Notes: generated from the letters alone by a model not told the origin. Shown: positions 1 to 6,482, numbered from the stretch's first letter. The stretch: 8,994 bases of DNA from an uncultured Traorella sp. (GCA_945919165.1 CAMEIZ010000073.1:1-8994), one strand, 5' to 3'. Translations and numbers: made by a program.

Positions 1-287
1 GCTAATAACAAAATGCTGATCAAATTTTTTGGTGTAAAGATGAAACAGATCAAAAATCCAATTATCGCAAAAAAAAGAGCAAAGAAAAATGTTCTTTCTC
101 TGATGTTTTTCCCTAACAGAAAACCACATATGATAAGAATTAAAAAACCGCTAATTTTTGAAATCAAAGCCAAAGAAGATAAAAAGAAATTAAAAAAGTA
201 TAAACAGGAAAGAAAGATAGATACTAAAAGCGTACAAAGAATCAACACGATAAGCGTAAAGATTAGTGATCGTAGATTTTTTTTCAT
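1..287 (-). CDS. Small integral membrane protein, YrzE/TIGR04086-like (partial, C-terminus outside window)
   Basis: Reading the minus strand from the ATG at 287-285 gives an uninterrupted 95-codon frame that runs off the window edge. The start is preceded by GTGAGG about 5 nt upstream, a fair ribosome binding site. The protein begins MKKNLRSLIF and is almost wholly hydrophobic. Membrane segments lie at about residues 7-32, 34-59 (possibly two) and 66-84, broken by a short polar turn GKNIRER (residues 59-65). Small membrane proteins of the TIGR04086/YrzE family have this layout, and yrzE lies next to a DUF421 gene and spoVB in Bacillus subtilis. The family assignment therefore rests on layout and gene order, not on a diagnostic motif. 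No biochemical function is known to me. It is divergent from the YetF-domain gene, with only 39 nt between the two starts. Confidence 0.6.
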   Translation of the reverse strand, partial: MKKNLRSLIFTLIVLILCTLLVSIFLSCLYFFNFFLSSLALISKISGFLILIICGFLLGKNIRERTFFFALFFAIIGFLICFIFTPKNLISILLL

Positions 288-326
288 ATAGACCTCACTT
301 ATATTTATGTGAATGAAAGGACATTT

Positions 327-1007
327 ATGAATGAATATATAAATTTGATTTTTAAGTGTGTTTTTTTCTATTTTATGATCATTCTTGCATTGAGAATTAT
401 GGGGAAACGTGAGGTAGGAGAACTCAGTATTTTTGATATAGTGATTTATCTTGTTATGAGTGAACTTTTGGCTTTATCTCTTACTGAAAAAGATGGTACC
501 GTCTTTCGAACTTTGATTCCTTTGATTACTTTAGCGTCTTTGCAAATCATTGTCGCTTATCTGATTATGAAATTTGAAAAGTTTCGTGATTTAATTGATG
601 GGAAACCTACTATTCTGATACATAATGGAAGAATCAATCAGTCTGCCATGAAAAAAGAACGTTATAATATTGATGATTTAATGATGCAGATAAGAGAAAG
701 CTCTATTGGCAGTATTTCTGAAATAGCTTTTGCGATTTTGGAAACGAATGGTAAATTAACCATCATGAAAACGAATGACTGTAAAGTGAAATATCCATTT
801 CCTTTAATTCAAGATGGTAAGCTTCAGCATGCCAACATTCATGATGGACGTTTTTCTGTATCAGAAATATTAGAAAGCATGAAAAAGAATGGAATTGAAA
901 ACATAAAACAGGTTTTTTTATGTCTTTATACAAAGCAGGGATTCAGTTTTATTACGAAAACGAATTTAGAGCCTTTAACCCCTTGTGAACACGAAAAGCA
1001 TGCATAA
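327..1007 (+). CDS. YetF-domain (DUF421) membrane protein, YrbG-like
   Basis: This 226-residue protein has the DUF421/YetF layout: three N-terminal membrane segments (about residues 6-23, 34-52 and 62-81) followed by a soluble domain. Family hallmarks visible are RIMGKREVGELSIFDIV (23-39), the DGKPTILIHNG segment (91-101), and the RYNIDDLMMQIRE...I..I..A.LE.NG.L block (112-144). In characterised Bacillus members the soluble domain contributes to spore or envelope properties, but the biochemical role is unclear. I chose ATG 327 because GAAAGGA sits 5 nt upstream. A GTG at 309 in the same frame would add six residues but lacks a good ribosome binding site. The last 56 nt overlap the 3' end of the oppositely directed spoVB-like gene. 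YrbG occupies the same place beside spoVB in B. subtilis. Confidence 0.85.
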   Translation: MNEYINLIFKCVFFYFMIILALRIMGKREVGELSIFDIVIYLVMSELLALSLTEKDGTVFRTLIPLITLASLQIIVAYLIMKFEKFRDLIDGKPTILIHNGRINQSAMKKERYNIDDLMMQIRESSIGSISEIAFAILETNGKLTIMKTNDCKVKYPFPLIQDGKLQHANIHDGRFSVSEILESMKKNGIENIKQVFLCLYTKQGFSFITKTNLEPLTPCEHEKHA

Positions 1008-2238
1008 AGGTTGTCAGAAGCATACTTAAGATGATAGCCAATAGTAATGAGTGTTCATGGATGAATGGTGTACAAACCAGAATGATACCTAAACGCAATA
1101 CACAGCCAGCTATGGTATCAATAAGAGCTTGTTTGCTTTGATCTAGTGCGTGTAATATACTGCTGAGCACTGGCTGAAGAGAATAGAAAATAAAAGGCAA
1201 TGAGGCACTCATTAATAAATGAGTACCTTCTTTTGTATGATAAAAAAGAAATAAGATCTGTTCACTGAAGAAAAAGGTGACAAAAGCACAGGACATAGAT
1301 ATGACAATACAGATCACTGAGATCAAATAAAAAATTTTTTTTGCACGTTCTAGATGATGGTGTTTTTTTTCATAGACAAATGTTGGTAAAAGGGCACTAG
1401 CCAGAGTCACGCTGATAAATCCGCTCATGGTAATAAGAGGCATAACATAGCCATTAAAGCTGCCATAAGTAGTTTCAAAAACAGCTGATTTGGAAAAGGA
1501 AAAATAAAGAATTGGTTCAAGAAAATACGTAAATGAACCAATTAAACGAGAACCTGTCATTGGAATTGATAATGACAAAATTTCAATAAAATGTTCCAGC
1601 TTTAAATCATGCTGACGTCTTTTAAAAGGGTTTTTCTTTAACATGATATATATCAGCATAAAAAGAGTTGAACCACATTCACCAACAAAAACACTTAACA
1701 TAGCTATTCTGGCTAATTCTAAAGAATCTTTTATTTCAAATGAAAAAGCAATCCATAGAAAAACAAGCCGAAAAATTTCCTCAAAGATTTGAGATAGACA
1801 AGCTGCTTCGTGATGCTGAAATCCTTGCAGAATCGCTTTGCAGATACCGCTTAAGGTTACCATCGGTATCATGTAAATCATGGATTGAAGCAATGCATGA
1901 TTATCAGATTGATGAAACATCATTTCGGATAGTAAAGGAATAAAGATCATAAATAAACCAATCAAAATTACATTATTGATTAAGGATATAATAAGCGCAG
2001 AAAGTATACTGTTTAAAGGATTCATACTTTGAGCAATTAATTTACTTAATGCACTGGGAATACCAATCTGAGCTAATGCAATTAAGAAAACAAGTGTCGG
2101 CATGGCAGCTGCAGACAGATTCATTGCTGGTATGCATGCTGTTCGGCCCAGATAAATTCGAACAGCAAAAGAGAGTATTTTGGCGATTGAAGAAATTAAT
2201 ACGAGTAATATGGTTGACAGGAATATTTTTTTTTTCAA
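952..2238 (-). CDS. spoVB: SpoVB-like polysaccharide/lipid II flippase family protein (MOP superfamily)
   Basis: This is a polytopic membrane protein of about 428 residues with roughly 12 predicted helices. Its N-terminal part follows the SpoVB pattern: a first helix ending in ILSFAVRIYLGR, then AMNLSAAAMPTLVFLIALAQ.GIPSALSKLIAQ, and later a C.AILQGFQHHEAACLSQIFEEIFRL segment matching the SpoVB/MurJ 'RGYFQG...SQ..EQ..R' region. SpoVB relatives flip lipid-linked envelope or cortex precursors across the membrane, and the substrate here is inferred. B. subtilis SpoVB is about 518 residues, so this protein is short at the C-terminus. An ATG at 2265 would give 437 residues but has no ribosome binding site and falls near the expected transcription start. 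The TTG at 2238-2236 is preceded by GTGGAG with 7 nt spacing and gives a natural MKKKIFLST start, so I prefer it. The 3' end overlaps the YetF-domain gene by 56 nt. Confidence 0.8.
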   Translation of the reverse strand: MKKKIFLSTILLVLISSIAKILSFAVRIYLGRTACIPAMNLSAAAMPTLVFLIALAQIGIPSALSKLIAQSMNPLNSILSALIISLINNVILIGLFMIFIPLLSEMMFHQSDNHALLQSMIYMIPMVTLSGICKAILQGFQHHEAACLSQIFEEIFRLVFLWIAFSFEIKDSLELARIAMLSVFVGECGSTLFMLIYIMLKKNPFKRRQHDLKLEHFIEILSLSIPMTGSRLIGSFTYFLEPILYFSFSKSAVFETTYGSFNGYVMPLITMSGFISVTLASALLPTFVYEKKHHHLERAKKIFYLISVICIVISMSCAFVTFFFSEQILFLFYHTKEGTHLLMSASLPFIFYSLQPVLSSILHALDQSKQALIDTIAGCVLRLGIILVCTPFIHEHSLLLAIILSMLLTTFMHAFRVHKGLKALNSFS

Positions 2239-2267
2239 TTTTTTTCTCCACTTTTTGTAGGACATGC

Positions 2268-2276
2268 TTTATAATA
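2268..2276. promoter_or_regulatory. Overlapping divergent -10 elements for spoVB-like gene and comN operon
   Basis: On the plus strand a perfect TATAAT lies at 2270-2275, 26 nt before the comN ATG. On the minus strand the same bases read TATTAT (2276-2271) or TATAAA (2273-2268), which would start transcription near the rejected ATG at 2265 and give a short leader ahead of the TTG start. Neither direction has a convincing -35 hexamer. If both are used, the two promoters share the same DNA and would exclude each other. Confidence 0.45.
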
Positions 2277-2301
2277 AGTGTATGAATGGAGTGAAGAATT
2301 T

Positions 2302-2586
2302 ATGGATTCAAACAGTATGAATCAGATTGAACTGGCGATTTCAATCAAAACCAGTCAACTGCAGCGTACTGATTTAAAAAGTATTACGGAAAAACATGTC
2401 AGAGATACTTTGTTTGGTACCGTATGGAAAAATCAGAAACCTAAATCGATTTCAAAAGCAATCGATGATATTTTTAAGATTAATGTAAATGAAATTGTTG
2501 CTTATTTGTCAACTCAGGCAGTTATACAAGGAGGCATGATGGATGAGAATGATATTGAATATTTGATGAGTGAACATTCTATGTGA
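2302..2586 (+). CDS. comN: ComN-like post-transcriptional regulator
   Basis: A soluble 94-residue protein. The core LKSITEKHVRDTLFGTVWKN (about residues 26-45), followed by ISKAIDDIFKINVNEIVAYLSTQAV, matches the 'ITE.HVW..L...VWKK......IV.DIL.LK.NEYM.WLT.QA' pattern of B. subtilis ComN (YrzD). ComN regulates comE mRNA after transcription and interacts with DivIVA at the cell poles. Whether it does so here is unknown, because no competence gene lies in the window. I chose ATG 2302, with GGAG 10 nt upstream. An in-frame GTG at 2278 lies at the presumed transcription start and has no ribosome binding site. The gene heads a tight cluster with recJ, lgt and an AI-2E permease. In B. subtilis secDF follows comN, but here recJ starts 24 nt later. 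Confidence 0.8.
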   Translation: MDSNSMNQIELAISIKTSQLQRTDLKSITEKHVRDTLFGTVWKNQKPKSISKAIDDIFKINVNEIVAYLSTQAVIQGGMMDENDIEYLMSEHSM

Positions 2587-2610
2587 ATGTTTTTTTAAAG
2601 GGAGGACACT

Positions 2611-4194
2611 ATGCTCTATAACATACATCAAGCTAACAACATTTTTGATTTAAACGAAATTGTTAAGGAACACTATCATTTAAGTGAAGAGGATCTTTTA
2701 AAGATTAAAAATGATGAGCTTTCAGATCCCCTTCTTTGTACGAATATGAAAATATGTGTTGATATTTTAAAGGATATCAAAAAAAACAATGAAAAGATAT
2801 TAATATGCGGTGATTATGACTGTGATGGAATTTGTGCAACTGCCATATTATGCCGTGCCTTTGAGGCTGTTGGAATTCAGTATGGTTTCTATATCCCTGA
2901 TCGTATGGAAGAAGGGTATGGTCTATCCCTTTCGGCAATATCAAAAGCCTATGATAAAGGTTACAGAAATGTGATCAGTGTTGATAATGGTGTTCGAGCA
3001 GTTGAGGCTATGAAACTGATAAAAGAAAAAAACATGCGTTTTATATTAACGGATCATCATACATTTCATGAAGAAGATATCCATTGTGATTGTTTTATTC
3101 ATCCGTTTTTAAAAGATGATGATTTTCAAAAATGCTGCGGAGCTGGAATGGCTTTACAGATAGCACGCTGCCTGATTCCTGAAGACAGAGAAATTGTTGC
3201 GTTAGCCAGTTTAGCTACAATAGCTGACTGTATGGATGTGACACATGAAAACAGAAGAATTATCCGTAAGGGAATTGAATATTTGAATCAAGGATGCTTA
3301 CCGGCACTGCATGCTCTTAAGAATCGGCCTCAGGATCTTTTTGATATGAAAATGATGGCTTATACTATTATTCCAAAGATTAATAGTTTGGGAAGAATGT
3401 CGGATCATGTAAATGCCAATAATGCCGTTCGTTATCTTTTACTGAAAGATCAGAATGCCATTATGAATGCTGCAGCTCAGATTAATCAGATTAATGAATT
3501 ACGGAAAACAAAAACGATGGAAATGGAAAAAATTGCGAATGGAGAAATCAAAAACAAACCATTTGAAGTAATCGCTCATTCAGAATTCCATGAAGGTATT
3601 GTAGGATTGGTTGCTTCACGCCTTGCTGGTTCCATTCATCGACCAGTTGCGGTTTTATGTGAGATGGAAAATGAATTTAAAGGCAGTATGAGAAGCGTTG
3701 AGGGATTTGATCTGATTGACTATTTTAAAGATTTTTCATCTTTTAAAACATTTGGGGGACACGCACAAGCTGCTGGTATCAGTCTTAAAAAAGAGAATAT
3801 GAAGGATTTTTTAGACTATTTAGAATCACATGAAATGATTTATCAAGATGAAGAAAAAGAAACTCTTTGTGAGTGGGTGGATGAATCAGCTCTTTCTATA
3901 CAGAGTGTGATGGATTATATGAAATTAGCACCTTTTGGTAATGGATTTGAAGAGATTCTCTTTTATTTTCATAATCTTCAAATTAAAAATATTACATCTT
4001 TATCAAATGGTAAGTATTATAAGGCTGTGTCTTCTTCAGGACTTGAGTTTTTACTTTTCAAATCATCACTTGGACATAAAATTAAGGATCATATGAATTT
4101 AATAGGAAAGTGTACTCTCAATGAATACAGAGGTAAGACAAGTGTCAATATTATTATAGAAGATATCCTTGAGGAGAATATTTATGAAGAATGA
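2611..4194 (+). CDS. recJ: Single-stranded-DNA-specific 5'-3' exonuclease RecJ
   Basis: RecJ degrades single-stranded DNA 5' to 3' in recombination, mismatch repair and stalled-fork processing, using two metal ions. All DHH-family motifs are visible in the 527 residues: GDYDCDG (67-73), VDNG (124-127), DHH (148-150), ATIADCMD (202-209, with Asp206 as the usual metal ligand) and PKINSLGRMSD (255-265). The DHHA1 part has HEGIVGLVASRLAG (327-340), GSMRSVEGFDL (358-368) and FGGHAQAAGISL (381-392), followed by a C-terminal OB-fold-like region. The length is near E. coli RecJ (577) and lacks the long C-terminal extension of B. subtilis RecJ (about 786). GGGAGG lies 5 nt before the ATG. The last 11 nt overlap lgt, and the lgt ribosome binding site lies inside recJ, suggesting translational coupling. 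Confidence 0.95.
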   Translation: MLYNIHQANNIFDLNEIVKEHYHLSEEDLLKIKNDELSDPLLCTNMKICVDILKDIKKNNEKILICGDYDCDGICATAILCRAFEAVGIQYGFYIPDRMEEGYGLSLSAISKAYDKGYRNVISVDNGVRAVEAMKLIKEKNMRFILTDHHTFHEEDIHCDCFIHPFLKDDDFQKCCGAGMALQIARCLIPEDREIVALASLATIADCMDVTHENRRIIRKGIEYLNQGCLPALHALKNRPQDLFDMKMMAYTIIPKINSLGRMSDHVNANNAVRYLLLKDQNAIMNAAAQINQINELRKTKTMEMEKIANGEIKNKPFEVIAHSEFHEGIVGLVASRLAGSIHRPVAVLCEMENEFKGSMRSVEGFDLIDYFKDFSSFKTFGGHAQAAGISLKKENMKDFLDYLESHEMIYQDEEKETLCEWVDESALSIQSVMDYMKLAPFGNGFEEILFYFHNLQIKNITSLSNGKYYKAVSSSGLEFLLFKSSLGHKIKDHMNLIGKCTLNEYRGKTSVNIIIEDILEENIYEE

Positions 4195-4939
4195 TTTATT
4201 CTCAATAGGTTCTTTCACTGTTCATGGATATGGTTTAATGATTGCCTTAGGACTTTTAAGCGGCTATCTGATTGCGGAAAAAAGAGCTGAAAAAAAGGGT
4301 TTTGACAGTGAACAATTATTGAATTTATTTTTTGCCTGCATGATTGGCTGTATTATAGGTGCTAAGCTCTTATATGTGATTGTTGAATGGAAAACTTTTC
4401 TTGAAAATCCAATGATATTATTGGATTTAGAAAATGGATTTGTCATATATGGAGGTTTGATTGGTGGTGTGATGGGAGGCTATTATTACTGCCGAATCAT
4501 GAATCTTTCTTTTTTGGATTATTTTGAACTGTTTGTCCCTTCTTTGGCATTCGCACAGGGAATCGGAAGAATTGGCTGTTTTTTAGCTGGCTGCTGTTAT
4601 GGAAAAGAAACAGATGCATGGTATGGAATAGCTTTTCAGAACTCTCTGATAGCTCCTAATCACGTAAAATTGATTCCCACACAATTAATCAGCAGTGCTT
4701 TTGATTTGATTCTAGCAGCTTTTCTTTTATATATAGCTTCAAAAAAGCCTAAACAGGGAATACTTTTAGCTATCTATATGTTATGTTACAGTCTAGCTAG
4801 ATTTTTCATAGAATTTTTACGAAATGATGAACGTGGGTTTTGGGGTGTTTTTTCAACTTCTCAGCTGATTTCGATTATTATCTTTGTACTGGCACTTTTT
4901 TTCCTAAGAAAAATTGAGAAGAACAAAATGAAAGGATGA
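4184..4939 (+). CDS. lgt: Prolipoprotein diacylglyceryl transferase family protein (Lgt), variant active site
   Basis: Lgt transfers diacylglycerol from phosphatidylglycerol to the lipobox cysteine of prolipoproteins at the membrane. The 251-residue protein has about seven membrane segments and the family landmarks HGYGLM (14-19), FVIYGGLIGG (86-95), GRIG (128-131) and ARFFIEFLR (205-213). The GRIG arginine and a C-terminal arginine (Arg213) are retained. Compared with E. coli Lgt, His103 aligns with Tyr89, Asn146 with Cys132 and Glu151 with Cys137. The signature thus reads GRIGCFLAGCCYG instead of GRIGNFxNGExxG. I recall this Cys-rich form from other anaerobic Firmicutes annotated as Lgt, so it may be a subfamily, active or not. 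The start at ATG 4184 follows GAGGAG with 7 nt spacing. A TTG 15 nt upstream overlaps that site and is less likely. recJ lies upstream and overlaps it, and the AI-2E permease gene follows after 4 nt. Confidence 0.88.
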   Translation: MKNDLFSIGSFTVHGYGLMIALGLLSGYLIAEKRAEKKGFDSEQLLNLFFACMIGCIIGAKLLYVIVEWKTFLENPMILLDLENGFVIYGGLIGGVMGGYYYCRIMNLSFLDYFELFVPSLAFAQGIGRIGCFLAGCCYGKETDAWYGIAFQNSLIAPNHVKLIPTQLISSAFDLILAAFLLYIASKKPKQGILLAIYMLCYSLARFFIEFLRNDERGFWGVFSTSQLISIIIFVLALFFLRKIEKNKMKG

Positions 4940-4943
4940 TGTT

Positions 4944-6071
4944 ATGAATTTCAAAAAGAAAATCAGAGAAGCGACGATTCAAGAAGTACTTATTGTAATT
5001 GCTTTGATTATTGCCATGATTTTTATTGCTGTCAATCATGCTTTTTTCAGTATTGTGATAATGAATATCTATACTGTGATAAAACCTTTTATTTATGGTC
5101 TGTTTTTAGCTTTTGTTTTCAATATTCCGATGAATTTTTTCATGCGAAAATTGCCGAATCATCTGTCAGGAAAAACACGAAAACTGGTAGCAGCTCTTTT
5201 TACACTTCTTTGTATGAGTGTATTTATCATTGCTTTGATTGCTATTTTCTTACCTATGATCATTGATAATATTATGATGCTTGCGAATAATTATGAGACA
5301 TATCTTTCACAGGCAGAAAGCATTTTAAGTGATTTATCTTTGAAACTTGGTTTATCTGAAGATCTTGTTGAGAGCATGACTTCGGCAATCAGTCAATTCA
5401 GCAGTCAGATTGTCGATATGTTAAAGTCTACGCTTCCTGCTTTAATTAATGTTGTTGGTGGAATTGTCAGTTCTATTAAAAATGTTGTTTTTGCTGTATT
5501 AATTGCTGTTTATCTTGTGATTTCAAAAGAAACGCTTCTTAACCAATGTGAACGTGTCGCAAAAGCTTTGTTTAATGAAAAGCATTATTCAAGAACAAAA
5601 GAGATTCTTCATCTTGTATTCCAGACTTTTTCTAGCTTTATTACTGGACAGGGAATAGAAGCAGTGATTATTGGTGTGTTATGTTATATTGGATGTCAGA
5701 TTTTAGGTTTTGAATATGCTGCTATTGTTTCAGTCATTATTGGTATTACGAATATTATTCCAATTTTTGGAGCTATTTTGGGTGTTGGATTAGGTGCTGT
5801 AATCATTGCTTTTGTTAATCCGATACAAGGACTTGTTTTTCTTGTCTTTGGGGTCATTTTACAGCAGTTTGAATCCAATCTGATTTATTCTCATGTAGTA
5901 GGTTCATCAGTTGGATTACCAGCTTTATGGGTTCTTTTTGCTGTTACAATAGGCGGCGGATTATTTGGTGTTGCCGGATTAGTATTTGGATTGCCTGTGT
6001 TTTCAGTTATATATGAATTATTCAAACAGTTTATTATCAGTAAAGAAAAGTCAAAAGTAAAAAATGATTGA
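4944..6071 (+). CDS. AI-2E family transporter (PF01594 permease)
   Basis: This 375-residue protein has the layout of the AI-2E (formerly UPF0118/PerM) family. A pair of N-terminal helices (about 14-31 and 36-60) is followed by a further helix (85-107). A soluble amphipathic stretch comes next (about 110-165), and then a C-terminal block of four to five helices. The block contains ITNIIPIFGAILGVGLGA, the hallmark P.IGP-like region, and it ends in GGGLFGVAGLVFGLPVFSVIYEL, the typical 'G..GG..G....P......' motif. Family members include proteins linked to autoinducer-2 export and to Na+(Li+)/H+ antiport, and the substrate cannot be read from sequence. AAAGGA lies 7 nt before the ATG and overlaps the final codons of lgt, so translation is likely coupled. 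It appears to be the last gene of the comN-recJ-lgt operon. I found no convincing terminator after it. Confidence 0.9.
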   Translation: MNFKKKIREATIQEVLIVIALIIAMIFIAVNHAFFSIVIMNIYTVIKPFIYGLFLAFVFNIPMNFFMRKLPNHLSGKTRKLVAALFTLLCMSVFIIALIAIFLPMIIDNIMMLANNYETYLSQAESILSDLSLKLGLSEDLVESMTSAISQFSSQIVDMLKSTLPALINVVGGIVSSIKNVVFAVLIAVYLVISKETLLNQCERVAKALFNEKHYSRTKEILHLVFQTFSSFITGQGIEAVIIGVLCYIGCQILGFEYAAIVSVIIGITNIIPIFGAILGVGLGAVIIAFVNPIQGLVFLVFGVILQQFESNLIYSHVVGSSVGLPALWVLFAVTIGGGLFGVAGLVFGLPVFSVIYELFKQFIISKEKSKVKND

Positions 6072-6107
6072 TTTTTCATATGAATTCGGAAATCTTCTTC
6101 ACTTTTA

Positions 6108-6136
6108 TTGAATGAAACCGAAATTTTCAATACAAT
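6108..6136 (+). promoter_or_regulatory. Sigma-A-type promoter of the 81-aa orphan gene
   Basis: TTGAAT (6108-6113) and TACAAT (6131-6136) are separated by exactly 17 nt, close to the sigma-A consensus. The predicted start is near 6143, leaving a leader of only about a dozen bases that contains the GGAGG at 6147-6151. The spacer and the end of the -35 element carry an imperfect palindrome, TGAAACCGAAATTTTCA (6113-6129), a possible operator that shares TGAAACCG with the PTS promoter downstream. Confidence 0.65.
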
Positions 6137-6155
6137 ATAAAAAAATGGAGGAATT

Positions 6156-6401
6156 ATGAAAATTAATGTTGAAGGAGTAATGCCAACGCTGCATTCAAAA
6201 GTAATTGAAATTGTTGAGGAAATTGAGTCCCCAAAATTCTGTTTTGTTCCAAAAGGTTCATTTATAAAAACTACCTTGGTTTTTGAAACAGAATGTGAAG
6301 ATGAATCTTTTTGCTGTGATTTAATCAAAAAAACGATTAAAAGTTCTGAAATAGGAAGAACAATTTCATTTCGAGTTATTAAAAACGGAAAAATTTATTA
6401 A
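6156..6401 (+). CDS. Uncharacterised 81-aa protein (orphan)
   Basis: I do not recognise this protein. It has a clear GGAGG ribosome binding site 4 nt before the ATG, its own promoter and a terminator hairpin right after the stop, so it is very probably a real single-gene unit. The 81 residues are soluble, with no signal peptide or membrane segment. A plausible secondary structure is helix (about 11-24), strand (27-32), strand (37-45), helix (50-63), strand (69-75), a small alpha/beta fold. It has four cysteines (29, 47, 53, 54), including an adjacent pair, and a charged stretch around ETECEDE (44-50). The window places it directly before the sugar PTS operon. A shared promoter octamer hints at common control, but I assign no function. 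Confidence 0.75.
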   Translation: MKINVEGVMPTLHSKVIEIVEEIESPKFCFVPKGSFIKTTLVFETECEDESFCCDLIKKTIKSSEIGRTISFRVIKNGKIY

Positions 6402-6406
6402 AAATG

Positions 6407-6456
6407 AAAGGGGTTGCACTATTGTTGTTACGACAATTTCCAACTTCCTTTTTTTT
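6407..6456 (+). terminator. Composite intrinsic terminator after the orphan gene
   Basis: An outer stem pairs AAAGGGGTTG (6407-6416) with CAACTTCCTTT (6441-6451), with one bulged T and one G-U pair. Nested inside is a second stem, ATTGTTG (6421-6427) with CGACAAT (6431-6437), closing on a TTA loop. The outer stem runs directly into eight Ts (6449-6456). The hairpin begins 5 nt after the orphan gene's stop and ends just before the PTS promoter, so it would insulate the two units. Confidence 0.65.
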
Positions 6457-6460
6457 AATT

Positions 6461-6469
6461 TGTTATACT
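6461..6469 (+). promoter_or_regulatory. Extended -10 promoter of the PTS/GH1 operon
   Basis: TGTTATACT matches the extended -10 form TGnTATAAT with one substitution, with the hexamer TATACT at 6464-6469. The expected -35 position (around 6441-6446, CAACTT) is poor, which is usual for extended -10 promoters. It also lies within the terminator stem of the upstream gene. The predicted start is near 6476, giving a leader of about 55 nt before the IIB ATG. Confidence 0.6.
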
Positions 6470-6482
6470 GAAACCGTAAACA
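6469..6482 (+). promoter_or_regulatory. Candidate CcpA-binding site (cre)
   Basis: TGAAACCGTAAACA matches the cre consensus TGWAANCGNTNWCA at 13 of 14 positions, the only mismatch being A for T at position 10. It overlaps the last base of the -10 hexamer and the predicted transcription start, a position from which CcpA represses. A catabolite-repressed beta-glucoside PTS operon is the expected setting for such a site. Prediction from sequence only. Confidence 0.65.

Noticed and set aside
13..291. Plus-strand open frame of 92 codons, Lys/Phe-rich
   Set aside because: It is the antisense of a hydrophobic minus-strand gene with a proper start and ribosome binding site. Its Lys-rich composition is what a reversed membrane protein gives.
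288..326. Divergent promoters in the 39-nt gap between the partial membrane gene and the YetF-domain gene
   Set aside because: TATATT at 300-305 and TATAAG on the other strand are visible, but no -35 elements are, and in such AT-rich DNA these hexamers are expected by chance.
1740..2285. Plus-strand open frames inside the spoVB-like gene
   Set aside because: They lack ribosome binding sites and family motifs and lie wholly within a convincing minus-strand gene.
6072..6130. Intrinsic terminator after the AI-2E permease gene
   Set aside because: Only a weak pairing (TTCGG at 6084-6088 with CCGAA at 6118-6122) with a long loop and no T-tract was found, so no terminator was called.
5891..6328. 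Minus-strand 145-codon frame across the AI-2E/orphan junction
   Set aside because: It covers the orphan gene's promoter and parts of two supported plus-strand genes, and its composition (Thr/Asn/Pro-rich) looks like antisense reading.
6407..6456. BglG/LicT-type ribonucleic antiterminator in front of the PTS operon
   Set aside because: The hairpin lies upstream of the PTS promoter, so it would not be in the PTS transcript started there, and it does not match the antiterminator consensus. A terminator of the orphan gene fits better.
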